Positions 26,893-36,951 are shown, numbered from the stretch's first letter. The stretch is DNA of 64,000 nucleotides from Rhizobium sp. R634 (GCF_002211305.1 NZ_LOKW01000026.1:62001-126000), one strand, 5' to 3'. Numbers and translations: made by a program. Notes: a model not told the origin generated them from the sequence alone.

Positions 26893-28719
26893 ATGTGCGG
26901 AATTGTGGGGATCGTCGGAACTCAGCCTGTTGCCGGGCGCCTGGTCGATGCGCTGAAGCGCCTCGAATATCGAGGCTATGATTCCGCCGGTGTCGCCACC
27001 ATCCATGAGGGCGTGATGGATCGCCGCCGCGCCGAGGGCAAGCTGTTCAATCTGGAAAAGCGCCTCGACGCCGAGCCGCTGCCAGGCCTAGTCGGCATTG
27101 CCCATACGCGCTGGGCGACCCATGGCGTTCCCAACGAAACCAATGCCCATCCGCATTTCGTCGAAGGTGTCGCCGTCGTCCATAACGGCATCATCGAGAA
27201 CTTCTCCGAGCTGCGGGACGAATTGACCGCGGAGGGCGCGGTCTTCGAAACCCAGACCGACACCGAGGTCGTGGCCCAGCTGATGGCGAAATACCTGCGC
27301 GAGGGCCTTGAGCCGCGCGCCGCCATGCTGAAGATGCTGAACCGGGTGACCGGCGCCTATGCGCTGGCCGTCATGCTCAAGGCCGATCCCGGCACGATCA
27401 TGGCCGCCCGTTCCGGCCCCCCGCTTGCCGTCGGCTACGGCCGTGGCGAGATGTTCCTGGGGTCGGATGCGATCGCACTCTCGCCCTTCACCAACGAGAT
27501 CACCTATCTCGTCGACGGCGACTGCGCCGTCATCACCCGCGATAGCGTCTCGGTCCTGGATTTCGCCGGCAAACCGGTCAAGCGCGCCCGCCAGATCTCG
27601 CAGGCGACCGCCTATGTCGTCGACAAGGGCAACCATCGCCATTTCATGGAGAAGGAAATCTACGAGCAGCCGGAGGTCATCTCCCATGCGCTCAGCCACT
27701 ATGTGGATTTCGCCGAGAACACGATCGGCGCCAATGCTGACGCGATCGACTTCAAGGCGGCGACCGGCCTGGCGATCTCGGCCTGCGGTACCGCCTATCT
27801 CGCCGGTCTCGTCGGCAAATACTGGTTCGAGCGTTATGCCCGCCTGCCTGTTGAGATCGACGTCGCCTCTGAATTCCGTTACCGCGAAATGCCGCTTTCG
27901 CCGTCGCAGGCAGCGCTATTCATCTCGCAGTCCGGCGAGACCGCCGATACGCTGGCCTCGCTGCGTTATTGCCGCGATAACGGCCTGAAGATCGGCGCCG
28001 TCGTCAATGTCCGCGAATCGACGATCGCCCGCGAATCCGACGCCGTATTTCCGATTATGGCCGGCCCTGAAATCGGCGTCGCCTCGACCAAGGCTTTCAC
28101 CTGCCAGCTGGCCGTGCTGGCATCGCTGGCGATCGGCGCCGGCAAGGCGCGCGGCACGGTGAGCGCCGAGGAGGAGAGGGCGCTGGTGCGCCATCTCGCC
28201 GAAATGCCGCGCATCATGAGCCGGGTGCTGAACCTCATCCAGCCGCAGATGGAAAGCCTGTCGCGCGAATTGTCGAAGTGCAAGGACGTGCTCTATCTCG
28301 GCCGCGGCACCAGCTTCCCGCTTGCTATGGAAGGCGCGCTGAAGCTCAAGGAAATTTCCTATATCCACGCCGAAGGTTATGCCGCCGGCGAACTGAAGCA
28401 CGGACCGATCGCGCTGATCGACGAGAACATGCCGGTTATCGTCATCGCCCCCTATGACCGCTTCTTCGAAAAGACGGTCTCGAACATGCAGGAGGTCGCA
28501 GCCCGCGGCGGCCGCATCATCTTCATCACCGACGAGGCGGGAGCGGCGGCCTCGAAACTGCCGACCATGGCGACGATTACCCTTCCTGTCGTCGATGAAA
28601 TCATCGCCCCGATGATCTTCTCGCTGCCGATCCAGCTGCTCGCCTATCACACCGCCGTCTTCATGGGCACCGATGTCGATCAGCCTCGCAATCTGGCGAA
28701 ATCGGTGACCGTGGAATAA
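26893..28719 (+). CDS. glmS: Glutamine--fructose-6-phosphate aminotransferase (isomerizing)
   Basis: 608 aa. Met-Cys-Gly at the N-terminus exposes the catalytic Cys after Met removal (class II glutamine amidotransferase). Two SIS sugar-isomerase domains follow (about 285-430 and 455-600), the family length. It makes glucosamine-6-phosphate from fructose-6-phosphate and glutamine, the first committed step toward UDP-GlcNAc. No glmS ribozyme precedes it. The pairing with glmU is functional. Confidence 0.97.
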   Translation: MCGIVGIVGTQPVAGRLVDALKRLEYRGYDSAGVATIHEGVMDRRRAEGKLFNLEKRLDAEPLPGLVGIAHTRWATHGVPNETNAHPHFVEGVAVVHNGIIENFSELRDELTAEGAVFETQTDTEVVAQLMAKYLREGLEPRAAMLKMLNRVTGAYALAVMLKADPGTIMAARSGPPLAVGYGRGEMFLGSDAIALSPFTNEITYLVDGDCAVITRDSVSVLDFAGKPVKRARQISQATAYVVDKGNHRHFMEKEIYEQPEVISHALSHYVDFAENTIGANADAIDFKAATGLAISACGTAYLAGLVGKYWFERYARLPVEIDVASEFRYREMPLSPSQAALFISQSGETADTLASLRYCRDNGLKIGAVVNVRESTIARESDAVFPIMAGPEIGVASTKAFTCQLAVLASLAIGAGKARGTVSAEEERALVRHLAEMPRIMSRVLNLIQPQMESLSRELSKCKDVLYLGRGTSFPLAMEGALKLKEISYIHAEGYAAGELKHGPIALIDENMPVIVIAPYDRFFEKTVSNMQEVAARGGRIIFITDEAGAAASKLPTMATITLPVVDEIIAPMIFSLPIQLLAYHTAVFMGTDVDQPRNLAKSVTVE

Positions 28720-28853
28720 GCCCACGAGGACCCGATCTTCGCGCTGAAACATATTGTGCCACGCCCCGAATTCTGGCAGTTTTACCAGGCGGACAAGGGG
28801 GAAAGGCCGGCGTTCCGGCCTGTCCAGGACCGAGATGGAGCTCATCAGGAGAG

Positions 28854-29561
28854 ATGACCGACAACACCCCCAGAATGCCGGTCGCGACCCGGCTGAGGAA
28901 CAATTTTCTCGCAGGCCTGATCATCTGCGCGCCGATCGCGATTACCATCTGGCTGACCTGGACCTTCATCCACTGGTCGGACAGCTGGGTCAGGCCCTAT
29001 ATTCCGGCGCGCTGGAATCCGGAAAGCTATCTCAATTTCGCCATTCCCGGTTTCGGCCTGCTGATCGCCGTCGTGCTGATCACCGTCGTCGGCTTCCTCG
29101 GCAAGAACCTGATCGGCCAGAGCATCGTCCGGTTCGGTGAATCGATCGTCCAGCGCATGCCGCTGGTGCGCACCGTCTATCGAAGCGTGAAGCAGATTTT
29201 CGAAACCGTGCTGAAGGAGCAGGCGAACTCCTTCAAGAAGGTCGGCCTCATCGAATATCCCGGTCCCGGCCTCTGGGCGCTGGTCTTCATCGCCACCGAC
29301 GCAAAGGGCGAGATCGCCTCGAAGTTCAACGCCATGGGCCAGGACATGGTCGCCGTCTTCCTGCCGCCGACACCCGTGCCGACCGCAGGCTTCCTGATCT
29401 TCGTGCCACGCGAGAAGATCGTCATGCTCGACATGAGCCCGGAAGATGCCGCCAAGTTCCTGATATCGGGCGGCCTCGTCGCCCCCGAGCACAAGCCGTG
29501 CGAGCCGAAGCAGAAGCATCTGCCGCGGCCGAAGCCTGTGGCGGTCTCGAAGGCAGATTGA
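28854..29561 (+). CDS. DUF502-family membrane protein
   Basis: 235 aa. Two hydrophobic segments (about 20-42 and 63-88) are followed by a soluble C-terminal region with GLIEYPGPGLWALVFIA and PPTPVPTAGFLIFVPREKIV, both hallmarks of DUF502. The ATG at 28854 follows caggagag closely. The family is widespread in proteobacteria, chloroplast lineages and others, with no established bacterial function. It is convergent with recG. Confidence 0.88.
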   Translation: MTDNTPRMPVATRLRNNFLAGLIICAPIAITIWLTWTFIHWSDSWVRPYIPARWNPESYLNFAIPGFGLLIAVVLITVVGFLGKNLIGQSIVRFGESIVQRMPLVRTVYRSVKQIFETVLKEQANSFKKVGLIEYPGPGLWALVFIATDAKGEIASKFNAMGQDMVAVFLPPTPVPTAGFLIFVPREKIVMLDMSPEDAAKFLISGGLVAPEHKPCEPKQKHLPRPKPVAVSKAD

Positions 29562-29571
29562 TGCATGTCGC

Positions 29572-29594
29572 CCAAAACTGTTTAGCGGTTTTGG
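29572..29594. repeat. Intergenic palindrome, family B (possible terminator between convergent genes)
   Basis: Stem ccaaaac/gttttgg with a tgtttagcg loop in the 39-base gap between DUF502 and recG. The core resembles the element at 35616-35670 (AAAAgTGcgCAGCGgTTTTG). It may serve both genes as a terminator. Confidence 0.5.
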
Positions 29595-29600
29595 CGCGCT

Positions 29601-31706
29601 TTATCCCGCTCTTAAGAACCGGATCGCCTCATCGCGGCGGAAGAGATAGAGCAGGGTGCGGATTGCCGCCCCTCTTTCGCTCGTCAGCTCCGGATCGCGC
29701 TCAATGAGATAGGCGGCGTCCTTGCGGGCGATTTCCAGAAGGTCGGCATGCGCCTCGAGGCTGGCGATGCGGAAACCGGGCGTGCCCGATTGCCGGGTGC
29801 CGAGCAGCTCACCTTCGCCGCGCAGTTTCAGGTCTTCCTCGGCGATACGAAAGCCGTCCTCAGTCTCCCGCATGATCGAAAGCCGGGCATGGCCGGTCTC
29901 GCCGAGCGGTCCCTTGTAGAGCAGGATGCAGGTCGAGGCCTCATCGCCGCGCCCGACGCGGCCACGCAGCTGGTGAAGCTGCGCCAGGCCGAAACGCTCG
30001 GCATGTTCGATCACTATGATCGACGCATCCGGCACATCGACGCCGACTTCGACGACCGTGGTGGCGACGAGCAGCCGGGTCTCGCCGTTCTTGAAGGCCA
30101 TCATCGCCGCATCCTTCTCCGGCCCGCTCATGCGGCCGTGGATGAGGCCGATGTCGGGACCGAGGGCGGCGACCAGTGTCGCATGCCGCTCCTCGGCCGA
30201 CATCAGGTCGAGCTCTTCAGATTCCTCGACGAGCGGGCAGATCCAGTACGCCTTCTTGCCCTCGGCGATCGCGCTCTGCAGCCGCCCGACGATCTCGCCG
30301 GTCCGCTCCATCGGTACGGTGATCGTCTGGATCGGTTTGCGGCCGGCCGGTTTCTCGGTGAGCTTGGAGACATCCATGTCGCCGAAGGCGGCAAGCACCA
30401 GCGTGCGCGGGATCGGCGTCGCCGTCATGACGAGCATGTGCGGCGAGATCCCCTTGGCCGTCAGCCTGAGCCGTTGATGCACGCCGAAGCGGTGCTGCTC
30501 GTCGACGACGGCAAGCATGAGGTTGGCGTAAGAAACGGTATCCTGGAACAGCGCATGCGTGCCGATGATGATCTGCGCGGCACCCGAGGCGATGCGCTCC
30601 AGGATCTCCTCCCGTTCGCGTCCCTTGGTGCGCCCGGTCAACACCTCGATGCCGAGGCCGGTAGAGGCGGCGAATTTCGAAATCGTCGCGTGATGCTGGC
30701 GCGCCAGGATTTCGGTCGGGGCCATCAGCACGGCCTGGCCGCCGCTCTCGATCACCGCCGCCATCGCCATCAGCCCCACCAGCGTCTTGCCGGAGCCGAC
30801 ATCGCCCTGCAGCAGCCGCAGCATGCGCTCGGTGCCCGCCATGTCCTTCAGAATGTCGGCGATCGCCTCGTTCTGGCTTGGTGTGGGCGAGAAGGGCAGC
30901 GCCTTCAGGATCCTGCCGCTGACGGCACCCGTCGCATTGACCGGCTGGCCCGCCACCTTGCGCAGCCTCTGGCGCACCAGACTCAGCGAAAGCTGGCCGG
31001 CGAGGAATTCGTCATAGGCGAGCCGCCGCCGGGCAGGGGCCTGCGGATCGATATCGGAGGGGTCGCGCGGCTCGTGCAGCATATGAAAGCTGTCGCGGAT
31101 CGACGGCAGCCCCTGCTTCTGCGCCAGCGCCGGATCGATCCATTCCGGCAGCTCGGGAAAGCGCGGCAAGGCGGCATCGATGATCTTGCGCAATGTCTTC
31201 GGCGAGAGCCCCGCCGTCAGCGGATAGATCGGCTCGACCAGCGGCAGGTTCTCCGCTTCCTCCGCTTTGACGATATAGTCGGGATGCACCATCGAGGCGC
31301 GGCCGTTGAACCAGTCGACCTTGCCGCTGACGGTCACTTCCGCGTCGACGGGCAGCTGCTTTTCCAGCCAGGCCGCCTGTCCGCGGAAGAACACCAGCGT
31401 CAGTTCGCCGGTCTCGTCATGCAGGAAGACGCGGTAGGGAACATTGCTCTTGCCGCGCGGCGCTGGCTGGTGCCGGTCGACGCGTGCCGTGATCGTCACG
31501 ATCGCACCCTGCGGCGCACGGGCGATTCCCGGCTGGTTGCGCCGGTCGATCAGTGAAAAGGGCGCGTGGAAGAGGAGATCGATGGTCCGGCAATCCTCCG
31601 GCGTCTCGCGCCCGAGCAGCTTGACGAGCAGTTCGGCGATCTTCGGGCCGACGCCCGGGAGCCCCGAAACGGGAGAAAACAGAGGATCGAGAATGGCGGG
31701 GCGCAT
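29601..31706 (-). CDS. recG: ATP-dependent DNA helicase RecG
   Basis: 701 aa. A wedge/OB domain occupies the first third, followed by a superfamily 2 helicase core with Walker A GDVGSGKT (about 301-308) and the RecG form of motif II, DEQHRFG (about 402-408). Near the end, VGVDVPDAS and the QLHQLRGRVGRG motif VI are present. RecG reverses stalled replication forks and migrates Holliday junctions. The ATG at 31706 gives the family length; 15 further in-frame codons upstream are rejected. It is divergent from sdhE-mfd. Confidence 0.96.
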   Translation of the reverse strand: MRPAILDPLFSPVSGLPGVGPKIAELLVKLLGRETPEDCRTIDLLFHAPFSLIDRRNQPGIARAPQGAIVTITARVDRHQPAPRGKSNVPYRVFLHDETGELTLVFFRGQAAWLEKQLPVDAEVTVSGKVDWFNGRASMVHPDYIVKAEEAENLPLVEPIYPLTAGLSPKTLRKIIDAALPRFPELPEWIDPALAQKQGLPSIRDSFHMLHEPRDPSDIDPQAPARRRLAYDEFLAGQLSLSLVRQRLRKVAGQPVNATGAVSGRILKALPFSPTPSQNEAIADILKDMAGTERMLRLLQGDVGSGKTLVGLMAMAAVIESGGQAVLMAPTEILARQHHATISKFAASTGLGIEVLTGRTKGREREEILERIASGAAQIIIGTHALFQDTVSYANLMLAVVDEQHRFGVHQRLRLTAKGISPHMLVMTATPIPRTLVLAAFGDMDVSKLTEKPAGRKPIQTITVPMERTGEIVGRLQSAIAEGKKAYWICPLVEESEELDLMSAEERHATLVAALGPDIGLIHGRMSGPEKDAAMMAFKNGETRLLVATTVVEVGVDVPDASIIVIEHAERFGLAQLHQLRGRVGRGDEASTCILLYKGPLGETGHARLSIMRETEDGFRIAEEDLKLRGEGELLGTRQSGTPGFRIASLEAHADLLEIARKDAAYLIERDPELTSERGAAIRTLLYLFRRDEAIRFLRAG

Positions 31707-31798
31707 GCGGCCAAAATGCGATGAACAATGCGGCCTTGGCAAGGCTGACAAGCCGCTTTCCAGGGTCTATAGAGGCGCATCAACAGGAAGGTAATGCC

Positions 31799-32104
31799 AT
31801 GACAGGTGTCACGCTCACGAGTGCCGGTCTCGACCCGCGCCGCCGCCGCATCCTTTTCCGCTGCTGGCATCGCGGCATCCGCGAGATGGACCTGGTCTTC
31901 GGCCAGTTCGCCGAGGCGGAGCTTGCGACGCTTTCGGAAGTCGAGCTCGACGAATTCGAGACGATCATGGCGGAAGAGGACAATGATCTTCTTCGTTGGA
32001 TCATGGGAACATGGCCGGTTCCCGAGCGTTTCCAGACACCGATGTTTGCCCGCCTCGCCGCCTACACGCCCGATTTCGATAAGCCCCTCAGGACGCCGGA
32101 ATGA
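31799..32104 (+). CDS. sdhE: Succinate dehydrogenase assembly factor SdhE (FAD assembly factor)
   Basis: 101 aa. The family motif is present as RGIREMD within FRCWHRGIREMDLVFGQFA (about residues 21-40), where the conserved RGxxE supports covalent attachment of FAD to SdhA. The ATG at 31799 follows aggaaggtaatgcc. It overlaps mfd by four bases (ATGA), a conserved arrangement in rhizobia-like genomes as far as I recall, though the two functions are unrelated. Confidence 0.92.
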   Translation: MTGVTLTSAGLDPRRRRILFRCWHRGIREMDLVFGQFAEAELATLSEVELDEFETIMAEEDNDLLRWIMGTWPVPERFQTPMFARLAAYTPDFDKPLRTPE

Positions 32105-35100
32105 TCCCTGGTTTCGATGCGAAGAAGCTTGCGGCGATTGCCGAGCCGCTGACGATCGGCAATGTGCCTGCCGGCCTCGAACCGCTGCTGCTGGCCGAGC
32201 TCGCCCGGGCGGGAGAGCCGGTCGCCTATGTCATGTCAGACGGGCACCGTATGGCCGATCTCGAACAGATGCTGGGCTTCGTCGCCCCCGACATTCCGGT
32301 GCTGACGTTGCCGGCCTGGGACTGTCTGCCCTATGACCGCGTCTCTCCGAGCGCCGACAATTCGGCTCGCCGGCTCGCCGCCTTGGGTGGCCTTATCGCG
32401 CATCGGAAGAAGCCGCATGCGGCGATCGTGCTCGTCACCGCCAATGCCATGCTGCAGAAGGTGGCGCCGCACGACGTCATCGAGAGCCTGAGCTTTTCGG
32501 CTCGCCCCGGCAACCAGCTGCGCATGGACGATCTCGCCGGAAGGCTGGAGCGCAATGGCTTCGATCGCGTCGCGACCGTTCGTGAGGTCGGCGAATATGC
32601 CGTGCGCGGCGGCATTCTCGATGTCTTCGTGCCGGGTTCGGAAGAGCCGGTCCGCCTCGATTTCTTCGGCGATACGCTGGAATCGATCCGCAGCTTCGAT
32701 CCGGCGAGCCAGCGCACGACCGGGCAGGTGCGCTCCCTCGATCTCAACCCGATGAGCGAGGTGACGCTGACGCCGGATACGATCAGCCGCTTCCGCAAGA
32801 ACTATCTCTCGGCCTTCGGCGCAGCGACCCGCGACGACGCGCTCTATCTCGCCGTCTCCGAAGGCCGCCGTTATCCGGGCATGGAGCACTGGCTGCCGTT
32901 CTTCTACGAGAAACTCGATACCGTCTTCGATTATCTCAGCGGCTTCCGTGTCGTCACCGACCATACGGTGCGTGAGGCGGCCGAGGAGCGCTCCAAGCTC
33001 GTCCTCGATTATTTCGAAGCGCGGCTGAATTCCGGCCAGCCTGCCAAGGGCAGCCAGATGGCGCAGGGCACACCCTACAAGCCGGTTGCGCCGGGCCAGC
33101 TCTATCTCGACAGCAAGCTTTTCACAAAAACCCTGGATGCGCTCGGCGCGATCCGCATCAGCCCCTTCAACGAGCACGAGGGCGAGGCACGGCGGGTGAT
33201 CAATGTCGACGCCCGCCAGGGGCAGCGCTGGGCGCGTTCCAATGCCGAAGGCGGCGGCGATGCGGAACGCATCAATGTCTTCGATGCGGTCGTCAAGCAT
33301 ATTGCCGACCGCCGTGCCGGCGGCGGCAAGGTTCTCGTTACCGCTTGGACCGAAGGCTCGCTGGAACGCCTGCTGCAAGTTCTGAACGAACATGGCCTCG
33401 AAAAGGTCAAGCCGATCGAGGCGCTGAAGGATATCGGCTCCTTGGCCAGAGGCGAGGCGGCCGCTGCCGTGCTCAATCTCGAATCCGGCTTCGAGGCCGG
33501 CGATCTCATCGTCATCGGTGAACAGGATATCCTCGGCGACCGCATGGTGCGCCGCTCCAAGCGCCGCAAGCGTGCAGCGGATTTCATCTCGGAGGTCGCG
33601 GGCCTGGACGAGGGCTCGATCGTCGTCCACGCCGAACACGGCATTGGCCGGTTCGTCGGCCTCAGGACCATCGAAGCGGCAGGCGCGCCGCACGCCTGTC
33701 TCGAACTGCAATATGCAGACGAAGCCAAGCTTTTCCTGCCGGTCGAAAACATTGATCTTCTCTCGCGCTACGGCGGCGAGGGCACCGAGGCTCAGCTCGA
33801 CAAGCTTGGCGGCGGCGCCTGGCAGATGCGCAAGGCGAAACTCAAGAAGCGCCTCCTCGATATGGCGGATGCGCTGATCCGCATCGCCGCCGAGCGCCTG
33901 ACGCGTCATGCGCCGATGTTGACGACGCCGGACGGCCTCTACGACGAATTTGCCGCCCGCTTCCCCTATGACGAGACCGAAGACCAGGACAACGCCATCG
34001 ATGCGGTGCGCTCGGATCTCGGCGCCGGACGGCCGATGGACCGCCTCGTCTGCGGCGACGTCGGTTTCGGCAAGACCGAGGTGGCGCTCCGCGCCGCTTT
34101 CGTCGCGGCAATGAACGGCGTCCAGGTTGCCGTCGTCGTGCCGACGACCTTGCTTGCCCGCCAGCATTTCAAGACTTTTTCCGAGCGTTTCCGCGGTCTG
34201 CCGGTGCGTGTCCAGCAGGCCTCACGCCTTGTCGGATCGAAGGAGCTGGCGCTGACCAAGAAGGAGGTGGCGGAAGGCAAGACCGATATCGTCGTCGGCA
34301 CCCATGCGCTGCTTGGCGCCGGCATCAAATTCGCCAATCTCGGCCTGCTTGTTATCGACGAGGAGCAGCATTTCGGCGTCAAGCACAAGGAGCGGCTGAA
34401 GGAGCTGAAAAGCGATGTGCACGTGCTGACGCTGTCGGCCACGCCGATCCCGCGCACGCTGCAGCTGGCCATGACCGGCGTGCGCGAACTGTCGCTGATC
34501 ACCACGCCGCCGGTCGACCGCATGGCTGTGCGCACCTTCATCTCGCCCTTCGATAGCCTCGTCATCCGCGAGACGCTGATGCGCGAGCACTATCGCGGCG
34601 GCCAGAGTTTCTATGTCTGCCCGAGGCTTGCCGACCTCGCTGATGTGCACGCCTTCCTGCAGTCCGACGTGCCGGAACTGAAGGTCGCCGTGGCGCACGG
34701 CCAGATGCCGGCCGGCGAGCTGGAAGACATCATGAACGCCTTCTACGAGGGCCGCTACGACGTGCTGCTATCGACCACCATCGTCGAATCCGGCCTCGAC
34801 GTGCCCACAGCCAACACGCTGATCGTCCACCGCGCCGATATGTTCGGTCTTGCGCAGCTCTATCAGCTGCGCGGCCGTGTCGGACGTTCGAAGGTGCGCG
34901 CCTTCGCGCTCTTCACCCTACCTGTGAACAAGGTGCTGACGGCGACGGCCGAACGCCGGCTCAAGGTGCTGCAGTCGCTCGATACGCTCGGCGCCGGCTT
35001 CCAGCTGGCAAGCCACGACCTCGATATCCGCGGCGCTGGCAATCTGCTCGGCGAGGAACAGTCCGGCCATATTAAGGAAGTCGGCTTCGAGCTCTACCAG

Positions 35101-35607
35101 CAGATGCTGGAAGAGGCGGTCGCCGAGGTCAAGGGCGTCGATGAGATCCACGACACCGGCTGGTCGCCGCAAATCTCGGTCGGCACGACTGTGATGATTC
35201 CGGAAGACTACGTTCCCGATCTGCATCTGCGCATGGCGCTTTACCGCCGTCTCGGCGAACTCACGGAACTCAAGGAGATCGACGGCTTCGGCGCCGAGAT
35301 GATCGACCGCTTCGGGCCGATGCCGATCGAAGTCCAGCATCTCCTGAAGATCGTCTACATCAAGTCGCTCTGCCGCACCGCCAATGTCGAAAAACTCGAT
35401 GCCGGCCCGAAGGGCGTCGTGGTGCAGTTCCGCAACAAGGAATTCCCCAACCCGGCAAACCTCGTCGGCTATATCGGCAAACAGGGCACGATGGCGAAGA
35501 TCCGCCCCGACCACAGCCTGTTCCTGACCCGCGATCTGCCGACCCCGGAAAAACGCCTGCAGGGCGCTGCCGTTATCATGACGCAACTGGCCGAGATGGC
35601 GAAATAG
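32101..35607 (+). CDS. mfd: Transcription-repair coupling factor
   Basis: 1168 aa. The N-terminal UvrB-like region (about 1-350) binds UvrA, an RNA-polymerase-interacting CarD-like domain follows (near residues 495-600, with HGIGRFVG), then the helicase/translocase with Walker A GDVGFGKTE (about 651) and DEEQHFG (about 753), and a C-terminal TRCF domain. Mfd removes RNA polymerase stalled at DNA lesions and recruits UvrA, whose gene lies at 46786-49707. Full family length. Confidence 0.97.
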   Translation: MIPGFDAKKLAAIAEPLTIGNVPAGLEPLLLAELARAGEPVAYVMSDGHRMADLEQMLGFVAPDIPVLTLPAWDCLPYDRVSPSADNSARRLAALGGLIAHRKKPHAAIVLVTANAMLQKVAPHDVIESLSFSARPGNQLRMDDLAGRLERNGFDRVATVREVGEYAVRGGILDVFVPGSEEPVRLDFFGDTLESIRSFDPASQRTTGQVRSLDLNPMSEVTLTPDTISRFRKNYLSAFGAATRDDALYLAVSEGRRYPGMEHWLPFFYEKLDTVFDYLSGFRVVTDHTVREAAEERSKLVLDYFEARLNSGQPAKGSQMAQGTPYKPVAPGQLYLDSKLFTKTLDALGAIRISPFNEHEGEARRVINVDARQGQRWARSNAEGGGDAERINVFDAVVKHIADRRAGGGKVLVTAWTEGSLERLLQVLNEHGLEKVKPIEALKDIGSLARGEAAAAVLNLESGFEAGDLIVIGEQDILGDRMVRRSKRRKRAADFISEVAGLDEGSIVVHAEHGIGRFVGLRTIEAAGAPHACLELQYADEAKLFLPVENIDLLSRYGGEGTEAQLDKLGGGAWQMRKAKLKKRLLDMADALIRIAAERLTRHAPMLTTPDGLYDEFAARFPYDETEDQDNAIDAVRSDLGAGRPMDRLVCGDVGFGKTEVALRAAFVAAMNGVQVAVVVPTTLLARQHFKTFSERFRGLPVRVQQASRLVGSKELALTKKEVAEGKTDIVVGTHALLGAGIKFANLGLLVIDEEQHFGVKHKERLKELKSDVHVLTLSATPIPRTLQLAMTGVRELSLITTPPVDRMAVRTFISPFDSLVIRETLMREHYRGGQSFYVCPRLADLADVHAFLQSDVPELKVAVAHGQMPAGELEDIMNAFYEGRYDVLLSTTIVESGLDVPTANTLIVHRADMFGLAQLYQLRGRVGRSKVRAFALFTLPVNKVLTATAERRLKVLQSLDTLGAGFQLASHDLDIRGAGNLLGEEQSGHIKEVGFELYQQMLEEAVAEVKGVDEIHDTGWSPQISVGTTVMIPEDYVPDLHLRMALYRRLGELTELKEIDGFGAEMIDRFGPMPIEVQHLLKIVYIKSLCRTANVEKLDAGPKGVVVQFRNKEFPNPANLVGYIGKQGTMAKIRPDHSLFLTRDLPTPEKRLQGAAVIMTQLAEMAK

Positions 35608-35615
35608 GAGCAGTT

Positions 35616-35670
35616 CCAGCAAAAGTGCGCAGCGGTTTTGCCAGGCAAAGCGCGAAGCGCTTTTGCCAGG
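35616..35670. repeat. Tandem pair of imperfect 30-base palindromes, family B
   Basis: Two related units, 35616-35645 and 35641-35670, share a CCAGG junction. Each is a hairpin of the form CCAG-CAAA-GCG...AGCG-TTTTGCCAGG. Lies between mfd and the OsmC gene and could act as a terminator. Confidence 0.55.
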
Positions 35671-35706
35671 AATGCGTAAGGACAAAGAGATCGGAGGAAA
35701 AGCGGG

Positions 35707-36174
35707 ATGGCGACATACGGCGCAACGATCGCCTGGCAGCGAAACGGCGAGACCTTCACCGACAATCGCTACAACCGCGTCCATCGCTGGACCTTCGACG
35801 GCGGCATCGAGGTGAGGGCATCCTCGTCCTCGCATGTCGTTCCGCTGCCCTATTCCGCCGAAGACGCCATCGATCCGGAGGAGGCCTTCGTCGCCTCGCT
35901 CTCCAGCTGCCACATGCTCTGGTTCCTGTCGATCGCCGCCAAACAGGGCTTTTGCGTCGACAGCTACACCGATGCCGCCGAAGGCATCATGGAGAAGAAT
36001 GCCGAAGGCCGCCTTGCGATGACTGTCGTAACGCTCCATCCGCAGGTCGTCTTCTCCCGCGACAAGCGGCCCTCGCTGAGCGAGCTCGAAGCCCTGCATC
36101 ATCGCGCGCACGATGAGTGCTTCATCGCCAATTCGGTGAAAACCGAGGTGCGCTGCGTTCCGGTTCTGGGGTGA
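35707..36174 (+). CDS. OsmC/Ohr-family peroxide-resistance protein
   Basis: 155 aa OsmC-fold protein. The two redox cysteines are Cys68 in SLSSCHMLWFL and Cys138 in AHDECFIANS, the positions used by OsmC/Ohr to reduce organic hydroperoxides with dithiols. The ATG at 35707 follows a ggaggaaa site. It belongs to the OsmC side of the family judging by the HMLWFLSIAA helix, but Ohr-type activity is possible. Confidence 0.9.
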   Translation: MATYGATIAWQRNGETFTDNRYNRVHRWTFDGGIEVRASSSSHVVPLPYSAEDAIDPEEAFVASLSSCHMLWFLSIAAKQGFCVDSYTDAAEGIMEKNAEGRLAMTVVTLHPQVVFSRDKRPSLSELEALHHRAHDECFIANSVKTEVRCVPVLG

Positions 36175-36216
36175 GCCACGTCGGAGGGACGCGGCTAATC
36201 GCCAAGAGGTCTAACC

Positions 36217-36891
36217 TCAGTTAAGCCCCGATCGCGCCTCGGCCTTCGCCTTGGCGATATCGCGCAGTGCGCCCGCCAGCACGTCGGGCGTCTGTGCGCC
36301 GCTGACCGCATACTGCTGGTCGAAGATAAAGAAGGGCACGCCGTTGACGCCCATTTCCTGGGCCGCTTGAATCTCGGCCACGATCAGATCGCGATCGGCA
36401 TCGGAGGCGAGCAGCGAGGCGATGACCGAGCGGTCGAGGCCGGTTTTTTCGGCAATATCGAGCAGCACCGCATGGTCGCCGACATTGCGGCCTTCCTCGA
36501 AATTCGCCTTGAACAGCGCGGCGACGACCCGGTCCTGCTTTTCGCGGCCTTCAATCATCGCCCAGTGGATGAGCCGATGGGCATCGAGCGTGTTCGGGCC
36601 GATCTTGATCGCCTCGAAATCGAAAGCGATGCCGACCTCGCGGCCGAGATCGGTCAGCATCTTGTGGGCCTGCGCCACGCGTTCCTCGCCGCCGAGCTTC
36701 TGTGCCAGCGCCTTCTTCTGATCGACGCCTTCCTTGGGATAGTCGGGATTGAGCCGGTAGGGCCGCCAGTTGATATCGACGCCGACCTCGTCCTGAACCT
36801 CGGCGATGGCGAGCTCAAGCCGTGCCTTGCCGAGATAGCACCAGGGGCAAACGACATCCGAGACGACGTCGATGGTGATGCGCTCCATCAT
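36217..36891 (-). CDS. DsbA-family oxidoreductase (FrnE-like)
   Basis: 224 aa thioredoxin-fold protein with CPWC at residues 15-18 and no signal peptide, so cytoplasmic. The middle is a helical insertion and the C-terminal part has GVNGVPFFIFDQQYAVSGAQ, where the cis-Pro loop is GVP. This is the FrnE/2-hydroxychromene-2-carboxylate isomerase-related class. The ATG at 36891 follows an aaggaa site. It lies 60 bases downstream of a peptide-binding protein on the same strand; a functional link is not evident. Confidence 0.88.
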   Translation of the reverse strand: MMERITIDVVSDVVCPWCYLGKARLELAIAEVQDEVGVDINWRPYRLNPDYPKEGVDQKKALAQKLGGEERVAQAHKMLTDLGREVGIAFDFEAIKIGPNTLDAHRLIHWAMIEGREKQDRVVAALFKANFEEGRNVGDHAVLLDIAEKTGLDRSVIASLLASDADRDLIVAEIQAAQEMGVNGVPFFIFDQQYAVSGAQTPDVLAGALRDIAKAKAEARSGLN

Positions 36892-36951
36892 GATATTCCT
36901 TATTTCTGTGCGTCTCCCGGAGGAGACATCGGGCCGAGGCGTTCGGCGCTT

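Noticed and set aside
29748..31556. A 602-codon plus-strand frame antisense to recG
   Set aside because: Shadow frame in GC-rich coding DNA; recG motifs on the other strand are complete.
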